From Xanthomonas theicola (lineage in GTDB: Bacteria > Pseudomonadota > Gammaproteobacteria > Xanthomonadales > Xanthomonadaceae): a DNA stretch of 64,000 nt. The stretch lies in contig NZ_CP049017.1 in the NCBI RefSeq assembly GCF_014236795.1, forward strand, positions 3,016,001-3,080,000. Direction: 5' to 3'. Below, in pieces: positions 22,741-32,237 of this stretch; position 1 is the stretch's first letter, and the number at the start of each line of letters is the position of its first letter. The notes beneath the pieces were generated by a model that did no database searches, was not told the DNA's origin, and saw only the letters and a program-made list of their open reading frames with translations. Position numbers and translations under genes: made by a program.

Positions 22741-25650
22741 ATGACCCAACTCGCCTCCAGCTACGACCCCACCTCCTTCGAATCGCGCCTGTACGCCCAG
22801 TGGGAGGCGGCCGGCTACTTCAAGCCGTCCGGGCAGGGCGAGCCGTACACGGTGCTGCTGCCGCCGCCGAACGTGACCGGCACCCTGCACATGGGCCACG
22901 CCTTCCAGCAGACGCTGATGGACGCGCTGGTGCGCTACCACCGCATGCGCGGCTTCGACACGCTGTGGCAGGTCGGCAGCGACCACGCCGGCATCGCCAC
23001 CGAGATGGTGGTGTCGCGCAACCTGGCGCTGGAAGGCAAGGGCGAGACCCGCGATTCGCTGGGACGCGAGGGCTTCATCGGCAAGGTATGGGAGTGGAAG
23101 ACGCAGTCGGGCGACACCATCGAGCGGCAGATGCGCCGCCTGGGCACTTCCAGCGACTGGTCGCGCAGCGCCTTCACCATGGACCCGCAGCCGTCGGCGG
23201 CGGTGGTCGAGGCGTTCGTGCGCTGGCACGAGCAGGGCCTGATCTACCGCGGCCAGCGCCTGGTCAACTGGGACCCGGTGCTGAAGACCGCGATCTCCGA
23301 CCTGGAAGTGGAGAACGTGGAGGAAGACGGCTTCCTGTGGTCCATCGCCTACGCGCTGGAGGACGGCGCCAGCTACGAACACGTCGAACGCGACGCCGAC
23401 GGCCACGAGACCCTGCGCGAAACCCGCGATTACCTGGTGGTGGCCACCACGCGCCCGGAAACCCTGCTCGGCGACACCGCGGTGATGGTGCATCCGCAGG
23501 ACGAACGCTATGCGCACCTGATCGGCAGGACGGTGACGCTGCCGCTGAGCGGCCGCCAGGTCCCGGTGATCGGCGACGACTACGTGGATCGCGCCTTCGG
23601 CACCGGCGTGGTCAAGGTGACGCCGGCGCACGATTTCAACGATTACCAGGTCGGCGTGCGGCATGGGTTGCCGATGATCAACCTGTTCACCGCGAACGCG
23701 GCGATCAACGACAACGCGCCGGAGCGCTACCGCGGCCTGGACCGCTACGACGCACGCAAGGCGGTACTGGCCGAGCTGGAAGACCTCGGCATCCTGGTCG
23801 AAACCAAGCCGCACAAACTGCAGGTGCCGCGCGGCGACCGCACCGGCCAGGTGATCGAGCCCTACCTCACCGACCAGTGGTTCGTGAAGATGGACGCGCT
23901 GGCCAAGCGCGGCCTGGCGCTGGTCGAATCGGGCCAGGTCCAGTTCGTGCCGCCGAACTGGATCAACACCTACCGGCACTGGATGGAGAACATCCAGGAC
24001 TGGTGCATCAGCCGCCAGCTGTGGTGGGGCCACCGCATTCCGGCGTGGTTCGACGACGCCGGCCATTGCTACGTCGGCCGCGACGAGGCCGAGGCGCGCG
24101 CGAAGCACGGCCTCGCCGCCGACGTCGCCCTGCACCAGGACAGCGACGTGCTGGAGACCTGGTTCTCCTCGCAGCTGTGGCCGTTCTCGACGATGGGCTG
24201 GCCCGATCCGCAGGCGATGGCCGAGCGCGGCTTCGACCGCTACCTGCCGTCCAGCGTGCTGGTCACCGGCTTCGACATCATCTTCTTCTGGGTGGCGCGG
24301 ATGATCATGGCCACCGACAGCTTCACCGGCCAGGTGCCGTTCCGCGACGTCTACATCACCGGCCTGATCCGCGACAAGGACGGGCAGAAGATGTCCAAGT
24401 CCAAGGGCAACGTGCTCGACCCGCTGGACATCATCGACGGCATCAGCATCGAGGCCCTGGTCGCCAAGCGCACCAGCGGGCTGATGCAGCCGCGCATGGC
24501 CGAGAAGATCGAAAAGGCCACGCGCAAGGAATTCCCCGAGGGCATCATCGCCCACGGCGCCGACGCGCTGCGCTTCACCATCGCTGCGCTGGCCGGCCAC
24601 GGCCGCGACATCAAGTTCGACCTGGGCCGCGCCGAGGGCTACAAGAATTTCTGCAACAAGTTGTGGAATGCCAGCCGCTTCGTGCTGATGAATACGCGTC
24701 AGGAAGACGCGGAGGCGGCGCCGATCACGAACGCGTCGCCGCGCGCCCAGATGGCGAACCACGCGGGCACCGCTCCGAATGCCGGTTCTGGCCAGCACGG
24801 ACCGGTCACCGATGCCGAGAAGTGGATCCTGGTGCGGCTGGACAAGGCCAGTGCCGAAGCGCAGGCGCACTACGCCGCCTACCGTTTCGACCTGCTGGCG
24901 CAGTGCCTGTACGAGTTCGCCTGGAACGAGTTCTGCGACTGGTTCCTGGAACTGACCAAGCCGGCCTTGAACGGCGACGATGCCGCGGCCGCCGACAGCA
25001 CCCGCCACACCCTGCTGCAGGTGCTGGAGACGCTGCTGCGCCTGCTGCACCCGCTGACCCCGTTCGTCACCGAGGAACTGTGGCAGCAGGTGGCGCCGCG
25101 CCTGTGCATCGCCGCGCCGACCATCTCGCTGCAGCCGTATCCGCGCGCCGGCGACCTGGACGTGGCGGCCTACGCCGGCGCCGAGGCCGACATCGAGTGG
25201 CTCAAGGCGATGGTCTCGGCACTGCGCCGGGTGCGCAGCGAGCTCAACGTGCCGCCGGCCAGGCTGGTGCCGCTGCTGCTGCAGGGCGGCCAGGCCGACG
25301 ACCGCATGCGCGTGGAGCGTTTCGCCTCGCAGCTGAAGTTCCTGCTGCGGCTGGAGGCGATCCAGTGGCTGGACGGCGCCCGGGACGCGCCGCCGGCCGC
25401 GGCGGCGATCGTCGGCGAGTTGAGGCTGCTGGTGCCGCTGCAAGGCCTGGTCGACCTGGACGCCGAGCGCACCCGCCTGGACAAGGAGATCAAGCGCGTG
25501 GACGCGGAGATCGGCAAGTGCAACGGCAAGCTCGGCAACACCACCTTCGTGCAGAACGCACCGGCGGCGGTGGTCGAGCAGGAGCGCATGCGCCTGGCCG
25601 ACTGGACCACGCAGCTGGACGGACTGCGCGAGCAGCGCGCCAAGCTGTAA
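22741..25650 (+). CDS. valS: Valyl-tRNA synthetase
   Basis: Charges tRNA-Val. 969 aa, class I. HIGH motif as [16 protein letters not shown] (about 40-55), an editing (CP1) domain (about 220-390 with [22 protein letters not shown]), the KMSKS motif in [17 protein letters not shown], an anticodon-binding domain and the C-terminal coiled coil ([25 protein letters not shown]). One oddity: after RFVLMNTRQ there is a ~27-residue stretch, [19 protein letters not shown]…, longer than the short acidic loop expected before [12 protein letters not shown] 68 bp lower-GC gap separates it from the DUF4276 gene. Confidence 0.97.
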   Translation: MTQLASSYDPTSFESRLYAQWEAAGYFKPSGQGEPYTVLLPPPNVTGTLHMGHAFQQTLMDALVRYHRMRGFDTLWQVGSDHAGIATEMVVSRNLALEGKGETRDSLGREGFIGKVWEWKTQSGDTIERQMRRLGTSSDWSRSAFTMDPQPSAAVVEAFVRWHEQGLIYRGQRLVNWDPVLKTAISDLEVENVEEDGFLWSIAYALEDGASYEHVERDADGHETLRETRDYLVVATTRPETLLGDTAVMVHPQDERYAHLIGRTVTLPLSGRQVPVIGDDYVDRAFGTGVVKVTPAHDFNDYQVGVRHGLPMINLFTANAAINDNAPERYRGLDRYDARKAVLAELEDLGILVETKPHKLQVPRGDRTGQVIEPYLTDQWFVKMDALAKRGLALVESGQVQFVPPNWINTYRHWMENIQDWCISRQLWWGHRIPAWFDDAGHCYVGRDEAEARAKHGLAADVALHQDSDVLETWFSSQLWPFSTMGWPDPQAMAERGFDRYLPSSVLVTGFDIIFFWVARMIMATDSFTGQVPFRDVYITGLIRDKDGQKMSKSKGNVLDPLDIIDGISIEALVAKRTSGLMQPRMAEKIEKATRKEFPEGIIAHGADALRFTIAALAGHGRDIKFDLGRAEGYKNFCNKLWNASRFVLMNTRQEDAEAAPITNASPRAQMANHAGTAPNAGSGQHGPVTDAEKWILVRLDKASAEAQAHYAAYRFDLLAQCLYEFAWNEFCDWFLELTKPALNGDDAAAADSTRHTLLQVLETLLRLLHPLTPFVTEELWQQVAPRLCIAAPTISLQPYPRAGDLDVAAYAGAEADIEWLKAMVSALRRVRSELNVPPARLVPLLLQGGQADDRMRVERFASQLKFLLRLEAIQWLDGARDAPPAAAAIVGELRLLVPLQGLVDLDAERTRLDKEIKRVDAEIGKCNGKLGNTTFVQNAPAAVVEQERMRLADWTTQLDGLREQRAKL

Positions 25651-25665
25651 ATCGCGACGACATAT

Positions 25666-25781
25666 CTTCGAAGAACAGCGCGATCGCCATCGCCCGCGCG
25701 TCCTCGCGGCCGTTCGCTGCGGGGTCGTTACGTGGGCGGCGGCCGATCTCGTTGGAGCCTGCGCTGTGATGCATCGCGATC
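25666..25781 (-). pseudogene. Degenerate copy of the rimI 3' end, left border of the island
   Basis: This 116 bp segment aligns with the authentic rimI 3' end at 35295-35410 at about 85% identity by eye, in the same orientation. Translated on the minus strand it reads HHSAGSNEIGRRPR…AANGREDARAMAIALFFEDMS, against YHSEGFNEIGRRPR…AANGREDALVMAIELFFEGMS in RimI. The stop codon is lost and no 5' part is present. It begins ~15 bp after the valS stop and marks one edge of the accessory island. The rest of the gap to 25985 shows no other recognisable content. Confidence 0.88.
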
Positions 25782-25985
25782 AGGTCGATCGCCCGGATGG
25801 AAATGCCCCAGTGTGGAGGGGGGTCGATGCCAAGACGAAGGCGAGACAGGATCGAACGTACATGATGGACGCGACTTCGATGCCGATCGCGCACCGCTCA
25901 TGGCTCTCGTTTCTGATGTGAAGCCATCGACCGGCAAGACCGCGAGCAGGGCGGCAGCCGGACGCGCCGCACCGGGTCGCGGCCC

Positions 25986-28427
25986 CTATTGCGCCGGTGC
26001 CGCGACGGCGTCGGCCGGCTTGAGCAATACCACCTGCTCGGTCACGCCCTCCACCTTCGCCCGCGAATACGCCACCGGGAAATACTTTCCCTGCGACCAC
26101 ATCGCGAACAGATCGCGGTAGTGGCGGCTGTCGGGATCGCCGGACTGGCCGGGCGCGTTCTGGCCGATGGAGTTGTCCCAGTCTTCGGTGTCGGCCACGA
26201 TCTTGAACGAGCCACCGGCCAGTTGATTGTCCTGGCCGCCGGTCGCGCTGACCGTGTAGCTGTCGCCGCCACGCGGCGCCGGGCCTACGTTGAGTCGAGC
26301 CCGCGTCGCTGCGTCGACCGCGTTGGCGAGCGGATGGTGGATCACGACGTGGTGGTACTTGTCCTGGCCGTAGCGCCAACCCTGCATGTCCGGTCCCAGC
26401 TTGGCGCGCAACTCGGCGACCGCTTCATACAGGCTACGCGCCAACAACGCGTCACGGCCTTGAACCGGGTCGGCGCCGAACTCGCCGCCCGGCGCAAGCA
26501 GCCAATCGATGCTGCGCTTCATCGAGATGTACAAGGTCACTCCAGGAGGCAACATCGCCGCGCGCACGTTGGCCAGCAGCCGCCGCTGCCACATTGCGTA
26601 GATGCCGGCGGCCACAGAATCCTTGTCGAGCACATAGTCCCAGGCCAGCAAGACGTCGCGCGCCTGCACCGCGCGCGGGTCGGCCAGCGGCAGATCGCGC
26701 AGCAGTGGCACCAGGCTGCGCGCCGGGATCGACAGGTCGTCGTTCTGCAACCGCGCGACCTCGGCCACGCTGTACAGGCGGCCCGAACCCAGCAACTCGG
26801 TGATGCGTGAGGCACGGTACGGATCGGCCCAGTTGAAATGCATCGCCTCCGGCCACCGATAGTCGTTGGGCATCAGATAGTGATTGGCGGTGACCAGATA
26901 ACCCGACGCCGGGTTATGCGCGCTTGGCAGATCGGTGATCGGCTGATAGCCATCCCACTCGTAACGCCCGTCGCCCGCGACCGGCAGCAATCCACTCCAG
27001 TTGCGCCGACGCGGCTGGACGCCGGCGGCCTGGTAACCGATGTTGCCCTTGCGATCGGCCCACACCATGTTCTCGGCCGGGATGAGATGATAGGTACACG
27101 CCTCGCGGAACTCCTCCCAACTGCGCGCCTGATTCATGCGCAGGCTGGCCAGGTATGGGGCGCTACCCGGCTCCATCCACGCCGCGCGCAAGGCGTAAGC
27201 GGTATGCCGCGCCTGGTCTTCGAACAACACCGGGCCATGCCGAGTGTATTTGTATTCCACCGCCACCGGCGCATCGCCCTTGACCGCGATGGTGTCCTTG
27301 ACGATGCGCATGCGTTCCCAGCGGTCGTGATAGCGATACTGATCGGGATCCTCGGGATGGGTCTGGTAGACGTAGAGATCCTCGCTGTCGTTGCCGAAGA
27401 TCGTCAGTCCCCACGCGCCGTGTTCGTTATGGCCGATCGATACGCCCGGCAGCACCGGCTCGCCGGCGCCGATCACGTTCCAACCCGGCGCTACCAGGTG
27501 CACCCAGTAGCGCAGCGACGGCGCGCTCTGTGCGCGGTGCGGATCGTTGGCCATGATCGGGAACGTGCTCTGCGTCCGCGAGCCGTGGATCACCCAGTTG
27601 TTGCTGCCGATATCCAGCGGGTTGGCCACCTCGGCGGTTGCCCGCGCGGCGTCGCGCGCGGACGGCGCCACGCGATGACCGGCGGCCAACTGCTCGGGCG
27701 CGAAGCTCAGCGGAGCGCGGAAAGCCTTGTAGAGTTCGAGCACGTTGTCCGGAATTGCCGCCAGGTCGATCGCCGGATCGGGCCGCAGCAAAGGCTCGCC
27801 GCCTTGATAGAAGCCCAGCGCGCGCACCCGGTCGGCGCCCAGCGCAGCCACGGCACGCGCGATTTCGACTTCGATGGTGAGATTGGCCAGCAAGCCCTGA
27901 TGGCGCGAGACCACCACTTCTTCGGTCCAGCGCCCGGGCTTGATTCCGAGCAGGCGGAACTCCAGCGGCAACAGCGAAGGATCGCGCTCCGTCTGGCCGA
28001 TATAAGCGTTGATCCCGCGTACGAAAGCGCCAACGATCCGCTCGCCGCGCGGGTGATAAAGCGCCAACTCGCGCTTCATATCGCCGTGGAACTGGTGCAA
28101 CCGCGCGCCGATGTCGCGCCTGAGTTCCTTGCGACCGAACACTTCCGCAACAGTGCCGGTGGCCTGGCGCCGCCACAGTTCGAATTGGAACAGGCGATCG
28201 CGCGCGGCGTTGTAGCCTTGAGCGAAAAACAGGTCGCCCTCGTTCTTGGCGTAGATGTGAGCGATGCCCCAGCGGTCGCGCAGAATCTCCACCGGCTCGG
28301 ACAGCCCGGCCAGCCGCAGCTCGCTTCGCTCCGGCGTGGCCGGGCTTTGCGCATCCCGCGCACGCGTCGGCCAGGCGGGGACGATGAACAGGGCCAGTGT
28401 GGTGATCAGCACGACACGAAAACGCAT
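25986..28427 (-). CDS. Secreted penicillin-acylase-family (Ntn) amidohydrolase
   Basis: Periplasmic N-terminal-nucleophile hydrolase that cleaves amide bonds of acylated substrates (family includes penicillin G acylase and acyl-homoserine-lactone/PvdQ-type acylases). 813 aa. Signal peptide MRFRVVLITTLALFIVPAWPTRA. The alpha chain has DRWGIAHIYAKNEGDLFFAQGYNAARDRLFQFELWRR, the family opening. The self-cleavage site and catalytic Ser are in GSNNWVIHGSRT (Ser275). The beta chain holds MANDPHRAQSAPSLRYWVHL and GVSIGHNEHGAWGLT. It is divergent from the exporter gene. Here it could trim a leader or acyl group from the exported product, or act in self-protection; neither is shown. Confidence 0.9.
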   Translation of the reverse strand: MRFRVVLITTLALFIVPAWPTRARDAQSPATPERSELRLAGLSEPVEILRDRWGIAHIYAKNEGDLFFAQGYNAARDRLFQFELWRRQATGTVAEVFGRKELRRDIGARLHQFHGDMKRELALYHPRGERIVGAFVRGINAYIGQTERDPSLLPLEFRLLGIKPGRWTEEVVVSRHQGLLANLTIEVEIARAVAALGADRVRALGFYQGGEPLLRPDPAIDLAAIPDNVLELYKAFRAPLSFAPEQLAAGHRVAPSARDAARATAEVANPLDIGSNNWVIHGSRTQSTFPIMANDPHRAQSAPSLRYWVHLVAPGWNVIGAGEPVLPGVSIGHNEHGAWGLTIFGNDSEDLYVYQTHPEDPDQYRYHDRWERMRIVKDTIAVKGDAPVAVEYKYTRHGPVLFEDQARHTAYALRAAWMEPGSAPYLASLRMNQARSWEEFREACTYHLIPAENMVWADRKGNIGYQAAGVQPRRRNWSGLLPVAGDGRYEWDGYQPITDLPSAHNPASGYLVTANHYLMPNDYRWPEAMHFNWADPYRASRITELLGSGRLYSVAEVARLQNDDLSIPARSLVPLLRDLPLADPRAVQARDVLLAWDYVLDKDSVAAGIYAMWQRRLLANVRAAMLPPGVTLYISMKRSIDWLLAPGGEFGADPVQGRDALLARSLYEAVAELRAKLGPDMQGWRYGQDKYHHVVIHHPLANAVDAATRARLNVGPAPRGGDSYTVSATGGQDNQLAGGSFKIVADTEDWDNSIGQNAPGQSGDPDSRHYRDLFAMWSQGKYFPVAYSRAKVEGVTEQVVLLKPADAVAAPAQ

Positions 28428-28693
28428 GGGTTCCCAAACCTGTGCGGTGCGCAGGAAGGCAACGCGCAGCATAACCCGAAGGCGGCCGCGGCAACTTGTG
28501 CCGCGATTCGCCAGTTCGATATCCTGCTGCCGCGCCGGCCCGCACCGCGCCGAACCCACCCACCGACTCGATCCAATCCCGCAGGAGCAACGGCGATGGA
28601 GGGCGAACGGCATCCACCGCGCTTGATCGCCCCACGCTCCGATCAAACGTCCCGGCACGGCCACGGCGATGCGGCGGCAACGGGGCGCGGCAC

Positions 28694-29902
28694 ATGAACG
28701 CCAGCGGACGCACTGCCACGCAGGCGCATCGCCTGTCCCTGCTCGGCGCCGGCGCGACGCTATCGCTGGCCGGCACGCAGATCGGCCACCTGGCGATCAT
28801 CACGCGTCTGTTCGAACTCGATCCGAGCGGGCACCTGAGTTCGAACGTGATGATCTTCAATCTGCTCGGTGTGGCCGTGTTCGGCCTGTCGGCCGGCTGG
28901 GCATTGCAGAAGATCAGCGCATTCAACGCCGGTGTCGCCGCACCGCTCGCCGCGGCGGCACTGTCGCTGTATCTGTCCGAACGCGGACAACCCAGCGGCT
29001 TGGAATGTCTCGGCGTGGCGTTCGTGCAGGCGTTCGTGGCCGCGCTGGCGCAGCCCAACCTGATGCGCTTCCTGCACTCGCGCCTCGAGCATGCGCAGCG
29101 CACCAGCTTCTTCTCCTTTTTCCAGAGCGCGCAGCAGATTGGATTGCTGATCGCGCAACTGGCCGGCGTGCTGTTGATCCAGCAACTGGGCTATCGCTGG
29201 TGTTTTCTCATCACCGCGGCCACTCACCTGCTGGCCGCGGCGTCGTGGACGGGCATGCGCGGCGGCGGCGATGCGCGGCCTTACGCGAGCGGCAAGACCG
29301 GATTCCTCCAAGGCTATCGGCTGATCCTCAGCCACCCCGAGATCCGTGGACTCACTCTGTTCCGCTGCGTCAATCATCTAGCCTATACCACCTTCAACGT
29401 GGCTCTGCCGCTGTGGGTCGCCGCGTCGGTGGCCGGGAGCAGCCGGCTGCCGACCGACCTGCTCGGACAGGCCTTGATGCTGACCACCGCCAGCATGATC
29501 GCGGCCAGCCTGCTCGGCGGCACCGCGCTCAGGCGCTGGCCGCAATGGATCGGGTCCTTTCCCTGGATATCCTCGGTACTGGGCGTGCTCTCGGTGATCG
29601 TCGCCGCCGCTGCCGGCGGTGCGCGCGGCCTGCTTCTGGGCAGCCTGCTTCTGGGCGTGGGCCTTTATTTCTTCCGCCTGTGCGGGATCGTGATCGGCGC
29701 GGCCATCACCCCGAACTGGGCCATGGGTCCGGTGATCGTGGCCGGCGACACGCTCAACCGGACCGGTTCGTTCCTGATCAGTCTGGTCGTGCCCGGGCTG
29801 GCCGCGGTCGCCACGCCACTGCCTCTGCTGATTCCCTTCGCGATGCTGGCCTTGCTGTCGCCGCTGCTGACGCGCAAGGCGGCCGACATCGCGCGACCAT
29901 GA
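28694..29902 (+). CDS. MFS-type transporter, probable product exporter
   Basis: 402-aa membrane protein with ~12 hydrophobic segments typical of the major facilitator superfamily: LSLLGAGATLSLAGTQIGHLAII, VMIFNLLGVAVFGLSAGWAL, VAAPLAAAALSLYL and, in the C-half, ALMLTTASMIAASLLGGTAL, ISSVLGVLSVIVAAAAGG and LLIPFAMLALLSPLLT. The middle loop includes [15 protein letters not shown] choose ATG 28694; an in-frame extension to 28496 is unlikely. It stands first in the plus-strand run of the island, divergent from the acylase with a 266 bp gap for promoters. Export of a cluster product (or efflux resistance) is inferred from position. Confidence 0.8.
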   Translation: MNASGRTATQAHRLSLLGAGATLSLAGTQIGHLAIITRLFELDPSGHLSSNVMIFNLLGVAVFGLSAGWALQKISAFNAGVAAPLAAAALSLYLSERGQPSGLECLGVAFVQAFVAALAQPNLMRFLHSRLEHAQRTSFFSFFQSAQQIGLLIAQLAGVLLIQQLGYRWCFLITAATHLLAAASWTGMRGGGDARPYASGKTGFLQGYRLILSHPEIRGLTLFRCVNHLAYTTFNVALPLWVAASVAGSSRLPTDLLGQALMLTTASMIAASLLGGTALRRWPQWIGSFPWISSVLGVLSVIVAAAAGGARGLLLGSLLLGVGLYFFRLCGIVIGAAITPNWAMGPVIVAGDTLNRTGSFLISLVVPGLAAVATPLPLLIPFAMLALLSPLLTRKAADIARP

Positions 29903-30005
29903 ACAACGATGGCGCCATGGCTGCACGGTTGTCCTGGCCACGGCTTCACAGTAGATTGATCAATACGCATCCGCCGTGCCGACGATTCATTACCATCGAG
30001 CGAGT

Positions 30006-30860
30006 ATGAGCCGATCCGATTCTTCCAGCGTTCCGTTCGAAATCGTCCCGCTGGGCAGGTTCGGCGCGGAGATTTTCGGCATCGACCTCAGTCGGCCCTT
30101 CGACGAAGCTGCTGTGGCCGGATTGCGCCGGGCCTTGGTCGACCACCAGATCCTGATCGTGCGCGGCCAGCGCCTGCCGCCGGCCGACCAATTGCGATTG
30201 GCCCGCTGCTTCGGCGAACCCGAACCGGGCATCGCGCGCCGACCCGAGAGCCATCAGGTTTCTGGTCATCCCAATGTCCTGTATCTGAGCAACAAGCCCG
30301 GCTCGCCGACGGTGGATTACGGCGTGGCCTGGCATTCGGATGGGCTGGCCTACGCGCGGGTTCCGCACGGCATCACCATGCTGCACTGCATCGCCTGCCC
30401 GTCTGGCGTCGGCGCGACCTTGTTCGCCAATCAGTTCCTGGCCTACGAGGCCATGTCGCCGGGCTTCCGCAACCTCTTGAAGGACCTGTACTGGTATCTG
30501 CCGCCGATTCCGTTCTCGGAGGTTCCACCCGGCAGGGGCCTGGCCCAGCCGATAGTGCGCGCGCACCCCGTGACTGGACGCCGCTTCGTGTTCTGCGCGC
30601 CAGGCACGCGCCAGCTGCGCGGCCTGTCGCGTCAGGAAAGCGAGGGCATCCTGAAGACGGTCTACGCGTGCCAGGTGCGTGAAACCGTCATCTATCGACA
30701 CGACTGGTGCGAGCTGGACGTGGTGCTATGGGAGAACTGCGGCCTGCTGCACAACCGCGCGGACGTGGTCGATTTCGGCCGCCAGGGCCTGCGTGCGATG
30801 CATCGCGTGGCGACCTCGGGAAATTTCGCTGCGATCGAATGCGAAGCGGCCGAAGACTGA
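30006..30860 (+). CDS. TauD/TfdA-type Fe(II)/2-oxoglutarate dioxygenase
   Basis: 284-aa enzyme of the TauD family, which hydroxylates or otherwise oxidises substrates using Fe(II) and 2-oxoglutarate. Metal triad: His110 and Asp112 in VAWHSDGLAYARVP and a distal His249 in WENCGLLHNRADVV; the 2OG-binding Arg is probably Arg267 in GLRAMHRVATSG. The N-terminal GAEIFGIDLSRPFDEAAVAGLRRALVDHQILIVRGQ matches the TauD opening (…G.DL…). In the cluster it could modify the peptide or a small molecule; 2OG enzymes do tailor RiPPs, but the substrate here is unknown. Start ATG 30006 preferred over 29976. Confidence 0.88.
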   Translation: MSRSDSSSVPFEIVPLGRFGAEIFGIDLSRPFDEAAVAGLRRALVDHQILIVRGQRLPPADQLRLARCFGEPEPGIARRPESHQVSGHPNVLYLSNKPGSPTVDYGVAWHSDGLAYARVPHGITMLHCIACPSGVGATLFANQFLAYEAMSPGFRNLLKDLYWYLPPIPFSEVPPGRGLAQPIVRAHPVTGRRFVFCAPGTRQLRGLSRQESEGILKTVYACQVRETVIYRHDWCELDVVLWENCGLLHNRADVVDFGRQGLRAMHRVATSGNFAAIECEAAED

Positions 30861-31223
30861 GCCGGACCTGCCGCGACGACCGTCCGGCGTGGCCGTTCAT
30901 CGGCAACGGCATGCGCAGGACGCGAGACCGCCACCGCCGGGCCGGCGACGGCACCGCCGGCTGCGGGACTCCGGCTGCGCAAAGCGTCCAACGGCCGGCC
31001 GATCCGCCCGGGCCGGCGGCGGCTTGGTCGGTCTCGGCGACCGCCACGGCATCCAACGCCAAGAAATGAAATATTCCATACATTCTGCGTTCAAGCCTCT
31101 TGCCAACCCGCCGCCAAGAATGCTAATGATGCAAGCGGGTCGATGACGCACCCAGCCTCATTCGTCTGTCGGCTCGCGGTCGCTTTGATAAATCACAACG
31201 GTTGATTGCATAAGGAGAATGAT
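30861..31223. promoter_or_regulatory. 363 bp leader region upstream of the peptide gene
   Basis: No gene is supported. The first ~190 bp are GC-rich, then composition drops abruptly (AAGAAATGAAATATTCCATA around 31060-31080, and TTTGATAAATCACAACGG around 31184-31201). Such an AT-rich patch just upstream of the peptide gene is the likely place for its own promoter, but I cannot fix the -35/-10 with confidence. A strong ribosome-binding site, AAGGAG (31212-31217), follows. Confidence 0.45.
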
Positions 31224-31427
31224 ATGAACCTGTTGAATCATGCCCAGCCCAAATCCGCCGAACACACCGAAACGGGTCCGTTCCGCTCGGAGGTGCGATC
31301 GTCGGTTGTCGGCAATGCTGCGTTGAAGACCACCGCGCTGACCGGCCTGCGTGCCGACGGCGTCAAAGTATCCGAATACCGCCTTGAGCAGTATCTCAAC
31401 GCCTGCAGCCCGACCTGCCACGGCTGA
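31224..31427 (+). CDS. Candidate RiPP precursor peptide, 67 aa, C-terminus CSPTCHG
   Basis: Small peptide with ATG 31224 placed 6 nt after AAGGAG (31212-31217), the best ribosome-binding site in the island. The N-terminal ~40 residues are polar (MNLLNHAQPKSAEHTETGP…), resembling a leader. Then TALTGLRADGVKVSEYRLEQYL forms a predicted helix and the peptide ends NACSPTCHG, with its only two cysteines at positions 61 and 65. No signal peptide and no double-Gly (GG/GA) site before the Cys block are obvious. It sits upstream of a PP-loop ATPase, GNAT and methyltransferase. Leader/core assignment is inference; I know no named family with this C-terminus. Confidence 0.72.
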   Translation: MNLLNHAQPKSAEHTETGPFRSEVRSSVVGNAALKTTALTGLRADGVKVSEYRLEQYLNACSPTCHG

Positions 31428-31505
31428 TCCGCCGCGCGCGGCCGGGCCGTCCCGGCCGCGCGTGCGCAAGGAGTTCAGGAGCGTCGCGCCGTTCGGGAGT
31501 CGGGC

Positions 31506-32237
31506 ATGCAACAAACCATCGTCGGCTGGTTCTTGCCGCGCTCGCTCGAAGCGCGTGCGATCTGGTTCGATCCAGCGCATTACTCGTGGCAACCCGTAGA
31601 ACAAAAACACTCCGGCATGTTTCTGCAGTGTCCGGCGTATCAGAACTTCTCGCGCAACCTGTTCGTCATCCGCAGCCCGTTCGACCTGCACCTGAAGTGC
31701 GAGCTGTCAGAAGCAGGCTGCGAGCTGTCGGTCGGTGAAAAATCCTCGATCCGGCCGGAGCAGCTAGCCGCGTTGATCAAGGTCCACCCCAAGAGCGAGT
31801 GGCGCGAGGCCGACAAGCCATTGCTGCAACTCATGCTCAACTACTACTTCCTGTCCGACCACGACGTGGACGTGCAGTACCTTTCGCCGCTGACCACCAC
31901 CTTCTTCCAACCGACGCTGCCGGGCCTGGTGCTGCAAGGGCGCTGGAACATCCGCAACTGGATCCGCCCGGTCAATTTCGTGTTCGAGTGGTGGCATCCG
32001 TCCTCGGACCTGATCATCAAGCGCGGCCAGCCGGTCCTGAACGTCATGCTCCTACCCGATGATCTGGAGGCCAAGGTCTCGCTGATCGAGGCCGAGGAGA
32101 CCGAAGACGTGATCGCGATGGCGCGGCGCGTGCAGAACATCAACGCATACATCCACAACGTTTTCTCCGTTCTTCCCTCGATCATCAAGCACCGGCCAGG
32201 GAGGCTCGTCAGACCGTGCAAAAGCAAATCAAAATAA
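31506..32237 (+). CDS. Uncharacterised 243-aa protein next to the peptide gene
   Basis: Not confidently recognised. 243 aa, soluble, no signal peptide, aromatic-rich. Segments of note: LQCPAYQNFSRNLFVIRSPFDLHLKCE, LNYYFLSDHDVDVQYLSPL, WNIRNWIRPVNFVFEWW and IIKRGQPVLNVML. From memory this pattern (CPA…N…VI.SPFD, then WIRPV.F.FE and KRG.P) resembles uncharacterised proteins that also occur in T4-like cyanophages and the DUF6065 type; I cannot verify this. Its 3' end overlaps the PP-loop gene by 22 nt, so the two are probably translated together and may act as partners on the same substrate. Confidence 0.7.
   Translation: MQQTIVGWFLPRSLEARAIWFDPAHYSWQPVEQKHSGMFLQCPAYQNFSRNLFVIRSPFDLHLKCELSEAGCELSVGEKSSIRPEQLAALIKVHPKSEWREADKPLLQLMLNYYFLSDHDVDVQYLSPLTTTFFQPTLPGLVLQGRWNIRNWIRPVNFVFEWWHPSSDLIIKRGQPVLNVMLLPDDLEAKVSLIEAEETEDVIAMARRVQNINAYIHNVFSVLPSIIKHRPGRLVRPCKSKSK

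Noticed and set aside
25490..25894. 134-aa minus-strand frame as a complete gene
   Set aside because: Only its central ~40 residues match RimI; the rest reads antisense into valS. I call it a rimI 3' fragment.
30679..31146. 155-aa frame in the region before the peptide gene
   Set aside because: Overlaps the 3' end of the dioxygenase in another frame and consists of Arg/Pro/Ala-rich low complexity.
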